The notes: generated by a model not told the origin, from the letters alone. A stretch of DNA of 64,000 bases from Sphingomonas quercus (GCF_018863195.1 NZ_JAHKRT010000001.1:124001-188000), one strand, 5' to 3'; shown: positions 37,301-49,461, numbered from the stretch's first letter. A program made the numbers and translations.

Positions 37301-37655
37301 CGGCCCCGATCATCTGCACGCCATATTTCTCCAGCGTGCCGTCGCGGAACAGCGCCAGCGCGGTGTTCAGCGCCGTCTGCCCGCCCATCGTCGGCAGCAC
37401 CGCGTCGGGCCGCTCCTTCTCGATGATCTTGGCGACGATTTCGGGCGTGATCGGCTCGACATAGGTGGCGTCGGCCATGTCCGGATCGGTCATGATCGTG
37501 GCGGGGTTGGAGTTGACGAGGACGATGCGATAGCCCTCCTCCTTCAGCGCCTTCACCGCCTGCGTGCCCGAATAATCGAACTCGCACGCCTGACCGATGA
37601 CGATCGGGCCGGCGCCGATGATGAGGATGGAGGAGATGTCGGTACGCTTGGGCAT
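34323..37655 (-). CDS. carB: Carbamoyl-phosphate synthase large subunit
   Basis: 1110 residues. Two homologous ATP-grasp halves are evident ([17 protein letters not shown] and [16 protein letters not shown]), the first making carboxyphosphate and the second carbamoyl phosphate, with the oligomerisation domain between and an MGS-like allosteric domain at the C-terminus ([13 protein letters not shown]). Supplies pyrimidine and arginine synthesis. The N-terminus starts [17 protein letters not shown], as usual. Located 36 bp downstream of carA; together they form the carAB operon. Confidence 0.98.
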   Translation of the reverse strand: MPKRTDISSILIIGAGPIVIGQACEFDYSGTQAVKALKEEGYRIVLVNSNPATIMTDPDMADATYVEPITPEIVAKIIEKERPDAVLPTMGGQTALNTALALFRDGTLEKYGVQMIGADAEAIDKAEDRQKFREAMDKIGLESPRSAIAHTVDEALAALEHVGLPSIIRPSFTMGGQGGGIAYNKSDFIAIVTNGLDLSPTTEVLVEESVLGWKEYEMEVVRDRNDNAIIICSIENVDPMGVHTGDSITVAPALTLTDKEYQIMRNASIAVLREIGVETGGSNVQFAVNPKDGRLVVIEMNPRVSRSSALASKATGFPIAKVAAKLAVGYTLDEIDNDITGATPASFEPTIDYVVTKVPRFAFEKFKGADDQLTTAMKSVGEVMAIGRNIHESLQKALRGLETGLSGLNIVDRLAGAGRTEIEAALSKATPDRLLVAAQALREGFTVDEIHRLAGYDPWFLERLREIVQAEERVCRDGLPNDAAGLRKLKAMGFSDRRLAWLALQSANLAGMDRAQARGSGIVHDTVKALTGGVTEKEVRALRHRLGVRPVFKRIDTCAAEFEAKTPYMYSTYEAPVFGEPENESQPSDRKKIVILGGGPNRIGQGIEFDYCCCHACFALADAGYETIMVNCNPETVSTDYDTSDRLYFEPLTVEDVLEILHVEQQNGTLVGVIVQFGGQTPLKLAQELESAGIPILGTSPDAIDLAEDRERFADLVTRLGLLQPRNGIARSREEALRVAERVGYPVLMRPSYVLGGRAMEVVDGPAQLEHYIQTAVQVSGDSPVLIDQYLRDAIEVDVDAICDGKDTIVAGVMQHIEEAGVHSGDSACSLPPYSLSDEIIAEIERQTRALADALKVRGLMNIQYAVKDGKVYLIEVNPRASRTVPFVAKAIGQPVAKIAARVMAGEMLATLPAIDRSVDHVAVKEAVFPWARFPGVDPVLSPEMKSTGEVMGIDTDFATAFAKAQLGASTILPDGGTVFISVKDSDKPVILPAAREMESLGFTILATGGTAEYLEAEGVRVERVNKVAQGRPHIVDRIKDGEVAIIFNTTEGWQSLQDSRAIRISALGQRIPYFTTAAASVATARAIAAMRRRPLEVRALQEYYRSPRN

Positions 37656-37691
37656 GTCAGACTCGCGCTGGATTCAGGGGGGACGCGGCCA

Positions 37692-38891
37692 TCAGGTGCC
37701 GGGCCGGAGTTGAGAGACGAACTGCTCGAACAGGTAATGGCTGTCCTGCGGTCCGGGGCTGGCCTCCGGATGATATTGGACGCTGAACGCCGGCCTGTCC
37801 TTGAGCCTGAGGCCGGCGAGCGAGCCGTCGAACAACGACACGTGCGTCGCCTCGGCATTGGCGGGCAGGCTGTCGGCCTCCACCGCAAAGCCGTGATTCA
37901 TGCTGGTGATCTCCACCCGGCCGTCGTCGGTGCGCTTCACCGGATGGTTGGCGCCGCGATGGCCCTGGTGCATCTTCGACGTCTTGCCGCCGATGGCGAG
38001 GCCGAGCAGCTGGTGGCCGAGGCAGATGCCGAAGATCGGCTTGCCGACGTCGAGAAGGTGCCGGATCACCGGCACGGCATAGGCGCCGGTCGCCGCCGGA
38101 TCGCCGGGCCCGTTGGAGAGGAACACGCCGTCGGGCTGATGCGCCATCACCTCCTCAAAGGTCGCGGTGGCGGGCACGACGGTGACATGCGCGCCGGCAG
38201 CGACGAGGTTGCGCAGGATGTTGCGCTTCAGACCATAGTCGATGGCGACGACATGGGGCCCGTCCGGATTGGCGGCGTGGGTGGCATAGCCCTCGCCCAT
38301 CGTCCACAGCCCGTCGTCCCACTTGTAGGTCTGGAGGGTCGATACCTCCCTGGCGAGGTCCATGCCCTCCAGGCCCGGCCACGCCCGCGCCTTCGCGGCG
38401 AGGCCAACGACGTCGAACTCGCCCTTCGCATTATGGGCGATGACGCCGTTCGGCGCGCCATGGATGCGGATCGCCCGGGTCAGCGCCCGCGTGTCGACGC
38501 CGGCGAGGCCGATGCGTCCGTTGGCCTTGAGCCAGGCGTCGAAGCGACCGGTGGCGCGGAAATTGGACGGATCCGTCACATCCTCGCGGACGACGCAGCC
38601 GAGCGCGAAGGGGTTGGTCGCCTCCACATCCTCGGGGTTGGCGCCGACATTGCCGATGTGCGGGAAGGTGAAGTTGACGATCTGCCCGGCATAGGAGGGA
38701 TCGGTCATCACCTCCTGATAGCCGGTCATCGCGGTGTTGAAGCACACCTCGCCAACAGCCTCGCCCTCGGCGCCGAATCCCCGCCCCCATATCGCCGAAC
38801 CGTCGGCGAGAACGAGGACGCCGGTAGCCCCTTCAGGAGCGCGCGCAGGGGTGTCGGCCATCGTGGTGGCGAGTCCTTCTTGGTTGGCCAT
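37692..38891 (-). CDS. carA: Carbamoyl-phosphate synthase small subunit
   Basis: 399 residues. N-terminal CPSase domain (FNTAMTGYQEVMTDPSY) and C-terminal class I glutamine amidotransferase with nucleophile Cys in FGICLGHQLLGLA and the His/Glu pair in QYHPEASPGP. It releases ammonia from glutamine for CarB. An ATG ten codons downstream (38861) is an alternative start; neither has a strong ribosome binding site. Divergent from yqeY. Confidence 0.97.
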   Translation of the reverse strand: MANQEGLATTMADTPARAPEGATGVLVLADGSAIWGRGFGAEGEAVGEVCFNTAMTGYQEVMTDPSYAGQIVNFTFPHIGNVGANPEDVEATNPFALGCVVREDVTDPSNFRATGRFDAWLKANGRIGLAGVDTRALTRAIRIHGAPNGVIAHNAKGEFDVVGLAAKARAWPGLEGMDLAREVSTLQTYKWDDGLWTMGEGYATHAANPDGPHVVAIDYGLKRNILRNLVAAGAHVTVVPATATFEEVMAHQPDGVFLSNGPGDPAATGAYAVPVIRHLLDVGKPIFGICLGHQLLGLAIGGKTSKMHQGHRGANHPVKRTDDGRVEITSMNHGFAVEADSLPANAEATHVSLFDGSLAGLRLKDRPAFSVQYHPEASPGPQDSHYLFEQFVSQLRPGT

Positions 38892-38944
38892 GTGGCGGGT
38901 AAACGGCCGGCGAGGTAGGGCCCGTACCGCCGCGGGTCAACTCC

Positions 38945-38973
38945 TGTCGAAATCTGATCGAGCTCGTTATATA
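38945..38973 (+). promoter_or_regulatory. Putative promoter of the yqeY-like gene
   Basis: TATATA at 38968-38973 and a weak TGTCGA -35 at 38945, 17 bases apart, 28 bases before the ATG at 39002, in the carA divergent region. Confidence 0.35.
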
Positions 38974-39001
38974 TGGTCCTTTCCCGGAAACCCGAGGACC
39001 C

Positions 39002-39457
39002 ATGATCCGAGACGATATCAAGGTGGCGCTGGTCACCGCCATGAAGGCGCGCGAGACGGACAAGACCGCCGCCCTCCGCCTGATCCAGGCGGCCATCAAG
39101 AACCGCGACATCGAGGCGCGCACCGGCGGCGCGCCGGCCGACGACGATCAGCTCGTCACCGACGTGCTGCGCAAGATGGCCAAGCAGCGCCGCGAATCGA
39201 TCGAGATGTACGACAAGGGCGGGCGCGCCGAACTGGCCGATGCCGAGCGCGCCGAGCTGGCGGTGATCGAGGGCTTCCTCCCCGCGCAGATGGACGAGGC
39301 CGCGCAGGCGGCCGTGATCGACGCCATCGCCACCGAGCTGGGCGCCACCGGCCCGAAGGACATGGGCCGGGTCATCGCGCTCTTGAAGGAACGTCATGGC
39401 AGCCAGATCGACATGTCCCGCGCGAGCGGGCTGGTGAAGGCGCGGCTCACCGCCTGA
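39002..39457 (+). CDS. GatB/YqeY domain protein
   Basis: 151 residues, helical. Segments MIRDDIKVALVTAMKARE, LRLIQAAIKNRDIE, MAKQRRESIEMYDKGGR and the C-terminal MGRVIALLKERHGSQIDM match YqeY, the free-standing relative of the GatB tail domain. A role in tRNA-dependent amidation has been suggested for the domain, but the free protein is uncharacterised. It precedes dnaG, its usual neighbour. Confidence 0.93.
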   Translation: MIRDDIKVALVTAMKARETDKTAALRLIQAAIKNRDIEARTGGAPADDDQLVTDVLRKMAKQRRESIEMYDKGGRAELADAERAELAVIEGFLPAQMDEAAQAAVIDAIATELGATGPKDMGRVIALLKERHGSQIDMSRASGLVKARLTA

Positions 39458-39534
39458 CGGCACGCGCCGCCGTCCCGACACAGCGCTCCCGCTGCCTGAG
39501 GGCCGTGGGCGGGAGGCGTTGCGCCGCGCCCCGC

Positions 39535-39563
39535 CCCCGAGTACAGAGCGGAATTGATATAAT
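39535..39563 (+). promoter_or_regulatory. Putative promoter of dnaG-rpoD
   Basis: A perfect TATAAT at 39558-39563, 41 bases before the dnaG ATG. The -35 region is GC-rich and does not resemble TTGACA. GGAGGGGAGGA forms the dnaG ribosome binding site. Confidence 0.4.
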
Positions 39564-39604
39564 CGCGGCGTCCGAGTCGCAGCCACCAGGAGGGGAGGAC
39601 CGCC

Positions 39605-41458
39605 ATGCTGCTGTCCCCCCAGTTTCTCGATGAAATCCGTGCGCGCACGACATTGTCCGCGCTGATCCAGCGCAGCGTGAAGCTCGTCCGCGCCGGCCGC
39701 GAGTTCAAGGCCTGCTGCCCCTTCCATCAGGAAAAGACGCCCAGCTTCTGGGTCAATGACGAGAAAGGCTTCTACCATTGCTTCGGCTGCTCGGCGCATG
39801 GCGATGCCATTCGCTGGCTGACCGAGGCGCAGGGCCTGTCGTTCATGGACGCGGTGAAGGAGCTGGCGGAGGCGGCCGGCATGGCGCTGCCCGCCCCCGA
39901 CCCGATCCAGCGCGAAAAGGCCGAGCGGGCCGCCGGCCTGCATGACGTGATGCTGCGCGCCGAGCGCTGGTTCACCGAGCAGCTGGCCGGCATCGGCGGC
40001 GGCGAGGCGCGGGCCTATCTGGCCAAGCGCGGCATCGACGCGGAGATGGCGGCCGCCTTCGGCCTCGGCTTCGCGCCCGATTCCCGATCCAGGCTGAAGG
40101 GCGCGCTCGCCGATTGCGGCGAGGAGGCGCTGGTCGCCGGCGGCCTGTTGATCGAAGTCGAAGGCAAGGAGCGGTACGACCGTTTCCGCGGCCGGCTGAT
40201 GATCCCGATCCGCGATCCGCGCGGACGGACGATCGCGTTCGGCGGTCGCATCATCGGCGAGGGCGAGCCCAAATATCTGAACTCGCCGGAAACGCCGCTC
40301 TTCGACAAGGGGCGCACCCTCTACAATCTCGATCGCGCCGCGCCCGCCGCGCGGAAGGCCGGGCGAATGCTCGTCGTCGAGGGCTATCTGGACGTGATCG
40401 GGCTGGCGCGGGCCGGCATCGGCGAGGCGGTGGCGCCGCTCGGCACCGCCCTGACCGAGCAGCAAATGGGCCTGCTGTGGCGGATCACCGACACGCCGAT
40501 CCTGTGCTTCGACGGGGACAAGGCCGGTGCCAAGGCGGCGGTGCGCGCCGCCACGCGCGCGCTGCCGGTGATGCCGCTCGGCAAGTCGCTGTGCTTCGCC
40601 TCGCTGCCGGCCGGCAAGGATCCGGACGATCTGGTGCGCGACGGCGGCAAGCCGGGCTTCGAGGCGGCCATCGCCCATCCCGAATCGCTGGTCTCGCTGC
40701 TCTATCGCGCCGAGCGGGCGGATGTGGACGCATCATCGCCCGACGACCGGGCGCGGCTGCGCGGCGCGCTGGACGCGCTCGCCGCCACTGCGACGGACAA
40801 GCTGCTCGCCGAGGAATATCGCCGCTCGTTCAACAATCTCTTCTTCGAGGATTTCGGGTGGAAGAAGCGCGAGCGCTCAGACGTCCAGCAGTCCGTGCTG
40901 CGCACCGCCCCCGGCGCCATGCCGGTGCTCTCCACGACGTTCGTGCGCTCGATCCTTTACGGCCTCACCCGCTTTCCGGGGGTCGCGGCGGGCCGGCTGG
41001 AGGCGATCGCCGGCCTGCACATCGATCATGACGATTTCCGCCGGTGGCGCGACACCCTGGTCGATATCGGCGTCAACCGGCCGAGCCTGTCGGACGACGG
41101 CATCGCCGCGATCCTCGCCGCGGAACGGCTGACGGAGGTTGCAGCGTTCGACCTTCGTTACGATCTGCGCTTTCCCTTCTCGATGCGGCAGGCCGAAACC
41201 GGCCATGCCGTCGAGCGGCTGATCGCGATGATCGAGTTGCTAAATGAAGAACGCGACCTAGATGATGAAATGGCGCGGTTGAACGCCCGGGCGATAGCGG
41301 ATAGCGGCCTCGGCCGTTACGAGTCGATCGAAGCGGCTAGGCAACAGATCAGGGAACGGAAACTCATGCTCCGCGAACGGAGTTTTGAGCTGGGAACGGT
41401 TGAGACAATGATGGCAGGCGCGAGCCCGTCGATCATGGCAGCAGGTGGCGGAAACTAA
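39605..41458 (+). CDS. dnaG: DNA primase
   Basis: 617 residues. N-terminal zinc-binding domain with Cys38, His41, Cys59 and Cys62 (CCPFH ... CFGC), catalytic core with FGGRIIGEGEPKYLNSPET, and a TOPRIM domain (LVVEGYLDVIGLARAG with the Glu, and CFDGDKAGAKAA with the Asp pair). The C-terminal third would hold the helicase-binding domain. Makes RNA primers for replication. The TAA stop abuts the rpoD ATG directly, the short form of the macromolecular synthesis operon. Confidence 0.97.
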   Translation: MLLSPQFLDEIRARTTLSALIQRSVKLVRAGREFKACCPFHQEKTPSFWVNDEKGFYHCFGCSAHGDAIRWLTEAQGLSFMDAVKELAEAAGMALPAPDPIQREKAERAAGLHDVMLRAERWFTEQLAGIGGGEARAYLAKRGIDAEMAAAFGLGFAPDSRSRLKGALADCGEEALVAGGLLIEVEGKERYDRFRGRLMIPIRDPRGRTIAFGGRIIGEGEPKYLNSPETPLFDKGRTLYNLDRAAPAARKAGRMLVVEGYLDVIGLARAGIGEAVAPLGTALTEQQMGLLWRITDTPILCFDGDKAGAKAAVRAATRALPVMPLGKSLCFASLPAGKDPDDLVRDGGKPGFEAAIAHPESLVSLLYRAERADVDASSPDDRARLRGALDALAATATDKLLAEEYRRSFNNLFFEDFGWKKRERSDVQQSVLRTAPGAMPVLSTTFVRSILYGLTRFPGVAAGRLEAIAGLHIDHDDFRRWRDTLVDIGVNRPSLSDDGIAAILAAERLTEVAAFDLRYDLRFPFSMRQAETGHAVERLIAMIELLNEERDLDDEMARLNARAIADSGLGRYESIEAARQQIRERKLMLRERSFELGTVETMMAGASPSIMAAGGGN

Positions 41459-43486
<2,028 letters not shown>

Positions 43487-43533
43487 CGGCCGACCGGTGG
43501 GGCCGCCCCGCCGGACAGCCAGCCACACGCAAT

Positions 43534-43573
43534 CAGCGCCGGTGTCCGCAAGGACGCCGGCGCTGATCATTTT
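43534..43573 (+). terminator. Terminator after rpoD
   Basis: A 14-bp stem, CAGCGCCGGTGTCC and GGACGCCGGCGCTG, with one G-T wobble, closed by a GCAA tetraloop and followed by ATCATTTT. Strong intrinsic terminator 47 bases after the rpoD stop. Confidence 0.85.
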
Positions 43574-43658
43574 GGGCTCGTAACCTCGTCTTTACTGACG
43601 GGGGCTATCCCATCCGTCGTGTACCGCGTGGCTTGCCGCGCCTCATCGAGGAAATGCG

Positions 43659-44330
43659 ATGATCGCGACTAATTTTCTTCCGCTGAATCACGGTCAGGTG
43701 GCCGAAACCGTCTCCGCGCTCGTTATCGCGGAGGGCACGGCCAGCCATGGCTATTGTGCCTCGCGCAGCCTCGCGCAGGGACCCGACGCCAGCCGGAACA
43801 TCGCCGATGCGCTGCACTATCTCTGCGTCCTTTACGGGCGCCAGCCGGACATGATCGACCTCGCCTCGCTGCGTCATCCAGCGACGCAGGCGGGCCATTT
43901 CCTGGCCGAGGCGGCCGATGCCTTCGCCGCGGAACGGCTCTATCTCGCCCAGCTCGCCGTCGCCGCCGGCCCCCAGCCCAGCACGCCCGGGCAGGCCGAC
44001 AGCCAGGGCGCCGTACTTGGCCATAATCATGCGCTGGCGATGCTCGCCCGCTCCGATCGCCACGGCACCGCCTTCGGCGCGGCCGCCGCCCTGCTCGTCG
44101 ACTGGCATGAGGTTCGCGCTTTGCTCGATCTGGCCGCACATCGACTCGGCGTCGACGTCCCCGCCTGTCTGTTGCCGGTTCCCGCCGAGACGCTGGCCAT
44201 CGCCGCCCTCCTCGCCGAGACCCCCGCGGTGGAGCGCGCCATCGCCTTCGGCGCCCAGCAATTCCTGTTTCAGCAGCGCGGCATGTGGAGCCTGCTCGAG
44301 GCGCGCGAGATCGCCCGCCGCAATTCCTGA
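43659..44330 (+). CDS. Conserved hypothetical helical protein
   Basis: 223 residues, cytoplasmic, Ala/Leu-rich and probably all helical. NHGQVAETVSALVIAEGT, ADALHYLCVLYGRQP, GPQPSTPGQADSQGAVL and MWSLLEAREIA look conserved; I believe it belongs to a sphingomonad family of unknown function (possibly DUF6975). Monocistronic, between the rpoD terminator and its own hairpin. Confidence 0.65.
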   Translation: MIATNFLPLNHGQVAETVSALVIAEGTASHGYCASRSLAQGPDASRNIADALHYLCVLYGRQPDMIDLASLRHPATQAGHFLAEAADAFAAERLYLAQLAVAAGPQPSTPGQADSQGAVLGHNHALAMLARSDRHGTAFGAAAALLVDWHEVRALLDLAAHRLGVDVPACLLPVPAETLAIAALLAETPAVERAIAFGAQQFLFQQRGMWSLLEAREIARRNS

Positions 44331-44361
44331 TTCATCTTTTCTCTCTTCCGCATCCTCCCTT

Positions 44362-44394
44362 ACGGCCGGCCGCGCCATCACGCGCGCCGGCCGT
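44362..44394 (+). terminator. GC-rich hairpin after the 43659 gene
   Basis: ACGGCCGGC and GCCGGCCGT arms (9 bp) around a 15-base loop that itself contains GCGC/GCGC. No T run follows, so terminator strength is uncertain. Confidence 0.45.
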
Positions 44395-44613
44395 TCGCGC
44401 GTCCGCGCACTGCCGCCGCCATGGTCCAACCCTGCCGGATATTCCCCCTGCCCCCGACGATGAGAAAGAGCCGCAGCCTTCTCATCCATTATATTAGGGC
44501 GCCGCGGAAAAACGCGGTTGCGCGCAGATGTGTCGAAATTTTTCTCTGCAAACTGCGTGGACAAGCAGTAACCGGGCGCGCCATCACTAATTTCGGGTGT
44601 CAGGGAGGTAGCG

Positions 44614-45027
44614 ATGACCCATCAAGCACGATGCCTGTGCGGCGCGGTACGCATCACCATCGAAGCGGAGCCGCTGGCGGCGCGCGCCTGCTGGTGCCGG
44701 GTGTGTCAGTATCTCGGCGCCGGGGCGAACACCGTCAATGTCTGCTTTCCGGCCGAGGCGGTGACGGCCAGCGGGGCGGTGCAATGGCATGAATGGGTCG
44801 CCGACAGCGGGACGGTGATGCGGCGCGGATTCTGCCCTGAATGCGGCACGCCCCTGTTCAGCAATGCGCTGTCGCGCCCGCACCTCACCTTCATCCGCGC
44901 CGGCGCGCTCGACGATCCCGAGCTGATCGCCCCACAGGCGACGATCTGGACGAGCGCCGCGCCGAGCTGGGCCTGCATCGATGCCGACCTGCCGCAGGTG
45001 GCGTGCCAGCCGGCGCCTGTCGCCTAG
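44614..45027 (+). CDS. GFA (glutathione-dependent formaldehyde-activating enzyme-like) family protein
   Basis: 137 residues. Zinc-binding CxCG at 7-10 (RCLCGAVRI), CWCRVCQ near 31-36 and CPECG near 74-77 define the family (DUF636/CENP-V fold). Catalysis of S-hydroxymethylglutathione formation is known for few members; many are uncharacterised. GGGAGG lies upstream of the ATG. Its stop shares CTAG with the stop of the convergent gene. A second member lies at 56684. Confidence 0.9.
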   Translation: MTHQARCLCGAVRITIEAEPLAARACWCRVCQYLGAGANTVNVCFPAEAVTASGAVQWHEWVADSGTVMRRGFCPECGTPLFSNALSRPHLTFIRAGALDDPELIAPQATIWTSAAPSWACIDADLPQVACQPAPVA

Positions 45028-45338
45028 GGGACAACGGCGCTCCAGCCCTTGGCCTCTTGCGCCACGGCCTGCCTGGTGGCGCGGGTGTAGAGGCACAGCA
45101 TCGTCCCCTTGGCCCCCTTCATATGCCGCTGCGGCCAGGCGCCGCGGACCAGCATCGCGTCGACGCCGCTGCCGTCAGGGAAGCCGACCCGGTTGGGCAG
45201 CACCCTTGCCGCCCTGAGCCCGGAGGCGCGCAGGCAGGCGGCGCGCCCGGCCCGCTCGTTCTCGGCCCACGCAGCCGGGCTGGAGGCGACGGTCGGCGCG
45301 GCGGCGGCGAACAACAGGCAGGCAAGGACGATGCGCAT
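45024..45338 (-). CDS. Small secreted protein, function unknown
   Basis: 104 residues from ATG 45338 (GGAG six bases upstream). Signal peptide of about 19 residues (ends near TVASS). Two Cys (in ACLRASGLRAARVL and MLCLYTRAT) may form a disulfide in the periplasm. It follows anmK on the same strand with a gap of 11 bp, so it is probably in the same transcript. Confidence 0.6.
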   Translation of the reverse strand: MRIVLACLLFAAAAPTVASSPAAWAENERAGRAACLRASGLRAARVLPNRVGFPDGSGVDAMLVRGAWPQRHMKGAKGTMLCLYTRATRQAVAQEAKGWSAVVP

Positions 45339-45349
45339 CAATGTCTCCG

Positions 45350-46444
45350 TCAGGGCCGGTGCAGCACGCCGCCCGGCATTGGCCGCCGCACGCCGGTGGT
45401 GCCCGGAAAGCTGATCTCCAGCCCCTTCAACGTACGGACCGCCATATAGGCGAAGCCCTCCGCCTCGGTGGCGTCCCCGTTCCAGCCGAGCGCCTCGATC
45501 GGCTCCGCTGCGACATTGCAGCGGCGCGCGATCATCTCCATCAGCGTCGCATTGTGGCGGCCGCCACCGGCGACGATCAGCCGGCGCGGCTGCTCGGGGC
45601 AGTGACGGAAGGCGCGCGCGATCGTCTCGGCGGTGAAGGCGGTGAGCGTCGCGGCGCCGTCGGCGGCACTGAGGCCACGCACCGCCGCCAGTCCGAAGTC
45701 CGCGCGGTCGAGCGACTTGGGCGGCGGGCGATCGAACCAGCCATTATCGAGCATCGTCGCCAGCACCGCCTCGTCCACCCGGCCGGCGGCGGCGAGCGCA
45801 CCGCCTGCGTCGTAGCGCGCGCCCGTTTCGGCCAGCACCCAGTCGTCGATCAGGGCGTTGGCGGGGCCGGTATCGAAGGCGATCAGCGCGCCGTCGGCGC
45901 CGATGAAGGTGACGTTGCCGACGCCTCCGAGGTTCAGCACGGCGAGCGGCGGCGCGCCATCGGCGGTCAGCGCGCGGTGATAGACCGGGATCAGCGGCGC
46001 CCCCTGACCGCCGGCGATGACATCGGCCGAGCGGAAATCGTCGACGACGGGGATGCCGAGCATCTTCGCCATGCGATCGCCCTCGCCGATCTGCCATGTC
46101 CAGCCGCGGTCGGGCCGGTGGGCGATGGTCTGGCCGTGGAAGCCGATCACCGCCACCCCGGAGGCCTCGACGCCGGCATGCGCGAGCAGGCGGCGGACGA
46201 GATCCATGTGCCGGTCCGTGAGCATCGCGGCGGCGGCGTCGATCACCAGATCGTGACGCGGGCGGCTGAAGCTGAGCGCCATGGCGGTCGCCTCGCGGAT
46301 GGCGGCGCGCTCCTCGTCGGGATAGGGCTCGGTGAGAAAGGCGACGGGCCTGACCGCCCCCTCCCCGTCCGTCTCGATCAGCGCGGCGTCGATGCCGTCG
46401 AGCGAGGTTCCGGACATGAGGCCCACGGCAAGCACGCTACCCAA
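45350..46444 (-). CDS. anmK: Anhydro-N-acetylmuramic acid kinase
   Basis: 364 residues. GLMSGTSLDGIDAAL near the N-terminus, IGFHGQTIAHRP, LNLGGVGNVTF, FDTGPANALID and IVAGGGRHN are the ASKHA-fold signatures. It phosphorylates 1,6-anhydro-MurNAc recovered from the cell wall. The start is TTG at 46444 behind GGGGGAGA, or GTG at 46435. Divergent from tyrS. Confidence 0.95.
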   Translation of the reverse strand: MGSVLAVGLMSGTSLDGIDAALIETDGEGAVRPVAFLTEPYPDEERAAIREATAMALSFSRPRHDLVIDAAAAMLTDRHMDLVRRLLAHAGVEASGVAVIGFHGQTIAHRPDRGWTWQIGEGDRMAKMLGIPVVDDFRSADVIAGGQGAPLIPVYHRALTADGAPPLAVLNLGGVGNVTFIGADGALIAFDTGPANALIDDWVLAETGARYDAGGALAAAGRVDEAVLATMLDNGWFDRPPPKSLDRADFGLAAVRGLSAADGAATLTAFTAETIARAFRHCPEQPRRLIVAGGGRHNATLMEMIARRCNVAAEPIEALGWNGDATEAEGFAYMAVRTLKGLEISFPGTTGVRRPMPGGVLHRP

Positions 46445-46475
46445 GGCTTTCTCCCCCTGCTAGGCGACATCCGCC

Positions 46476-47705
46476 ATGACTGAATTCCGATCAGACCTGC
46501 TACGCCTCCTCTCTTCGCGGGGCTATATCCATCAAGTCACCGATGCGGCCGCGCTCGACGCGCTGGCGCAAAAACAGGTCGTGCCGGGCTATATCGGCTT
46601 CGATCCGACGGCGCCGTCGCTGCATGTCGGCAGCCTCGTCCAGATCATGCTGCTGCGGCGCATGCAGCAGGCCGGCCACAAGCCGATCGTCGTCATGGGC
46701 GGCGGCACCGGCAAGATCGGCGACCCGAGCTTCAAGGACGAGGCGCGGCGCCTGCTGACCGGCGATATCATTGCCGAAAATGTCGCCTCGATCCGGCGCA
46801 TCTTCGAGCGTTTCCTGACCTTCGGCGACGGGCCGACCGACGCGATCATGGTCGACAATGCCGAATGGCTGGATCGGCTGGAATATATCCCCTTCCTGCG
46901 CGACGTCGGCCAGCATTTCTCGATCAACCGCATGCTCAGCTTCGATTCGGTGAAGCTTCGGCTCGACCGCGAACAGTCGCTGAGCTTCCTCGAATTCAAC
47001 TACATGATCCTCCAGGCCTATGATTTCCTGGAGCTGTCGCGCCGCGTCGGCTGCCGGCTGCAGATGGGCGGCTCGGATCAATGGGGCAATATCGTCAACG
47101 GCATCGAGCTCGCCCGCCGCATGGACGGCACCGAAGTCTATGGCGTCACCACCCCGCTGATTACCACCGCCGACGGCGGCAAGATGGGCAAGACCATGGC
47201 CGGCGCCGTTTGGCTGCATGAGGATCAGCTGCCGCATTTCGATTACTGGCAGTTCTGGCGCAACACGCATGACGCCGATGTCGGCCGCTTCCTGCGGCTG
47301 TTCACGGATCTTCCGCTCGACGAAATCACCCGGCTGGAGGCGCTCCAAGGCGCCGAGATCAACGAGGCGAAGAAGATCCTCGCCGATGAGGCGACGGCGA
47401 TGTGCCGAGGGCGTGGCGCCGCCGCCGTCGCCGCCGCCACCGCGCGGGCCACCTTCGAGGAGGGCGGCGCGGGCGAGGCGTTGCCGAAGCTCCAGGTGGC
47501 GGACGGACGCATCCCGATCGTGGTGGCGCTGACCAGCCTCGCGCTTGCCGCATCCAATGGCGAGGCGCGGCGCAAGATCGCCGAGGGCGCCGTGCGCCTC
47601 AACGACATCGTTGTCCGCGACGACAAATATGAGGTCGTGCTGGATCAGGAGGAGCCGGTGAAGATCAGCCTCGGCAAGAAGCGTCACGGGCTGCTGACGC
47701 GATGA
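46476..47705 (+). CDS. tyrS: Tyrosyl-tRNA synthetase
   Basis: 409 residues. Class I signature HVGS ([17 protein letters not shown]), the [12 protein letters not shown] tyrosine-binding helix, KMGKT as the KMSKS loop, and a C-terminal S4 RNA-binding domain (about 345-405). Divergent from anmK, a frequent neighbour in alphaproteobacteria. Its stop overlaps the DUF885 start. Confidence 0.97.
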   Translation: MTEFRSDLLRLLSSRGYIHQVTDAAALDALAQKQVVPGYIGFDPTAPSLHVGSLVQIMLLRRMQQAGHKPIVVMGGGTGKIGDPSFKDEARRLLTGDIIAENVASIRRIFERFLTFGDGPTDAIMVDNAEWLDRLEYIPFLRDVGQHFSINRMLSFDSVKLRLDREQSLSFLEFNYMILQAYDFLELSRRVGCRLQMGGSDQWGNIVNGIELARRMDGTEVYGVTTPLITTADGGKMGKTMAGAVWLHEDQLPHFDYWQFWRNTHDADVGRFLRLFTDLPLDEITRLEALQGAEINEAKKILADEATAMCRGRGAAAVAAATARATFEEGGAGEALPKLQVADGRIPIVVALTSLALAASNGEARRKIAEGAVRLNDIVVRDDKYEVVLDQEEPVKISLGKKRHGLLTR

Positions 47706-48982
47706 TCCGCCGATTGATCGCCGCTGCCGTCGCGCTGCTCGCCGCATCCACGGCGCCGGCCGCCCCGCTCGACGACATTGCCCAGCGCTACGTGAAGATG
47801 TCGCTGGAGGCGGGCGAGCGCGAACCGGGCTATGTCGACAGCTATTACGGCCCGCCCGAATGGGCGGAGGCCGCAAGGAAGGCGCCACGCAGCTTCGCCG
47901 ATCTGCGCGGCGAGGCGCAGGCGCTCGCCAGGGCACTGGCGGCAATCGACCCGCGGACGCTGGACGCCATGTCCGTCCGCCGCCGCGCCTATCTGCAAGC
48001 GCAGGTGAAGGCGGCGACGACGCGGCTGTCGATGGACATGGGCGAGAAATTCCCCTTCCAGGACGAGGCGGACGGGCTGTTCGGCGTGCGCCCGCAGCTG
48101 AAGCCGCTTGCTGCCTATGATCCGGTGCTGGCGCGTATCGATCGGCTGGTGCCGGGGCCGGGAGCGCTCGCCGATCGCGTGGATGCGCTGCTCGATCGCT
48201 ATATCGTGCCTGCGGACAAGGTCGAGCCGGTAATGCGCGCGGCCATTGCCGAATGCCGGGCGCGGACGATGCGGCACATCGCGCTCCCTTCCGACGAGCG
48301 CTTCGACCTCGGCCTCGTCACCGGCAAGAGCTGGTCGGGCTATAACTGGTACAAGGGCAACGCCCACAGCCTCATCGAGATCAACACCGACCTGCCGGTG
48401 CGCATCGGCCGCGCCGCCGAGATCGGCTGCCATGAGGGCTATCCCGGCCATCATGTGCTGAACATGCTGCTGGAGCGGAAGCTGGCGCGCGGGCGCGGCT
48501 GGGTCGAGTTCACGATCAACCCGCTGTTCGGCCCGCAGGGCACCATTGCCGAGGGCACCGCAAATTACGGCGTCCACCTCGCCTTCCCGGGCGAGGAACT
48601 GGAGGCGTTCGAGGCGAAGACGCTGTTCCCGCTCGCCGGGCTCGACCCCGGGGAAGCGCCGCGCCTTGCCGCGCTCCGCGACGCGATGGACGAGCTGGCC
48701 GGCGCGCGGCTGACGATCGCGGAGATGTATCTCGACGGCAAGATCGACCGCGAACAGGCGATCGCGCTCAGTCAGAAATACCAGCTGCTCTCGCGGACAC
48801 GCGCCGAGCATGGCCTCGGCTTCACCGAGCAATATCGCAGCTACGTGATCAACTATGCGACCGGCAAGGACATGGCGCAGGCCTATGTCGAGCGCGCCGG
48901 ACCGTCGCCGGCGGCGCGGTGGGCGCGGTTCGAGGCGGTGATTTCCGAGCCGACGGTGCCGGCGGATCTGCTGCCGAAATAG
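47702..48982 (+). CDS. DUF885 family protein, metallopeptidase-like, secreted
   Basis: 426 residues with a signal peptide (about 1-21). The HEGYPGHH motif (about 242-249) is the DUF885 zinc-binding signature, with a downstream Glu in [10 protein letters not shown]. The family has a gluzincin-like (M32-related) fold and is thought to be peptidases, but substrates are unknown. Start ATG overlaps the tyrS stop by 4 bp. Confidence 0.85.
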   Translation: MIRRLIAAAVALLAASTAPAAPLDDIAQRYVKMSLEAGEREPGYVDSYYGPPEWAEAARKAPRSFADLRGEAQALARALAAIDPRTLDAMSVRRRAYLQAQVKAATTRLSMDMGEKFPFQDEADGLFGVRPQLKPLAAYDPVLARIDRLVPGPGALADRVDALLDRYIVPADKVEPVMRAAIAECRARTMRHIALPSDERFDLGLVTGKSWSGYNWYKGNAHSLIEINTDLPVRIGRAAEIGCHEGYPGHHVLNMLLERKLARGRGWVEFTINPLFGPQGTIAEGTANYGVHLAFPGEELEAFEAKTLFPLAGLDPGEAPRLAALRDAMDELAGARLTIAEMYLDGKIDREQAIALSQKYQLLSRTRAEHGLGFTEQYRSYVINYATGKDMAQAYVERAGPSPAARWARFEAVISEPTVPADLLPK

Positions 48983-49084
48983 ACGGAGGGGGGCCGGCGG
49001 CCTGATCCAGGCGTCACGCCGGCCGTGCCACAACAAGGCCTCAATCTCGCGAGACATTCGACGCATCGGGAGGAGGCGACCCGC

Positions 49085-49390
49085 ATGCTGCTGTCGGTGA
49101 TGCTGTTCCAGGCGGTGGCGGGGCCTCCTCGCCCGGAGCCGGCGCCGCGCGCGAAGGCGCAGGCGGATTGTCCCGCGGGCCCGGGCGCTGAAGGCGACAT
49201 CATTGTCTGCGCGCATCGGCGGGAAGGTTTCCGCATCGGTGCCCAGGACGTCGCCAATGAGGAGAAAAGCCTGCCGAAGGCGGATTTCCGCCTGTTCGGG
49301 CAGAGCCGTCTGAAAATCTCGGGGGAGCAGAAGGGCGTGGGCGGCTTCACCAGCAATCGGGCGATGGCGACGATCGCCATCCCCTTCTGA
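49085..49390 (+). CDS. Small secreted protein with Cys pair, unknown
   Basis: 101 residues from ATG 49085, which has GGAGGAGG eight bases upstream; a longer frame from 49025 lacks such a site. Signal-like N-terminus (MLLSVMLFQAVAGPPRP), then a Pro-rich stretch and ADCPAGPGAEGDIIVCAHRR, a C-x13-C-x-RR style motif that I have the impression recurs in sphingomonad secreted proteins. Function unknown. Confidence 0.55.
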   Translation: MLLSVMLFQAVAGPPRPEPAPRAKAQADCPAGPGAEGDIIVCAHRREGFRIGAQDVANEEKSLPKADFRLFGQSRLKISGEQKGVGGFTSNRAMATIAIPF

Positions 49391-49461
49391 ACCGCCTCAG
49401 CCGCGCCGCACCGGCACTACCCCGGCAAGCACCAGCGAGCCACTGCGACGCGGTACCGCCT

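Noticed and set aside
35322-38918. 1198-residue plus-strand frame antisense to carB and carA
   Set aside because: Mirror of two certain genes; rich in His, Arg, Asp and Gly as expected for antisense frames.
44331-44613. Possible small RNA in the gap before the first GFA gene
   Set aside because: Apart from the hairpin at 44362 no promoter-terminator pair or conserved fold could be seen.
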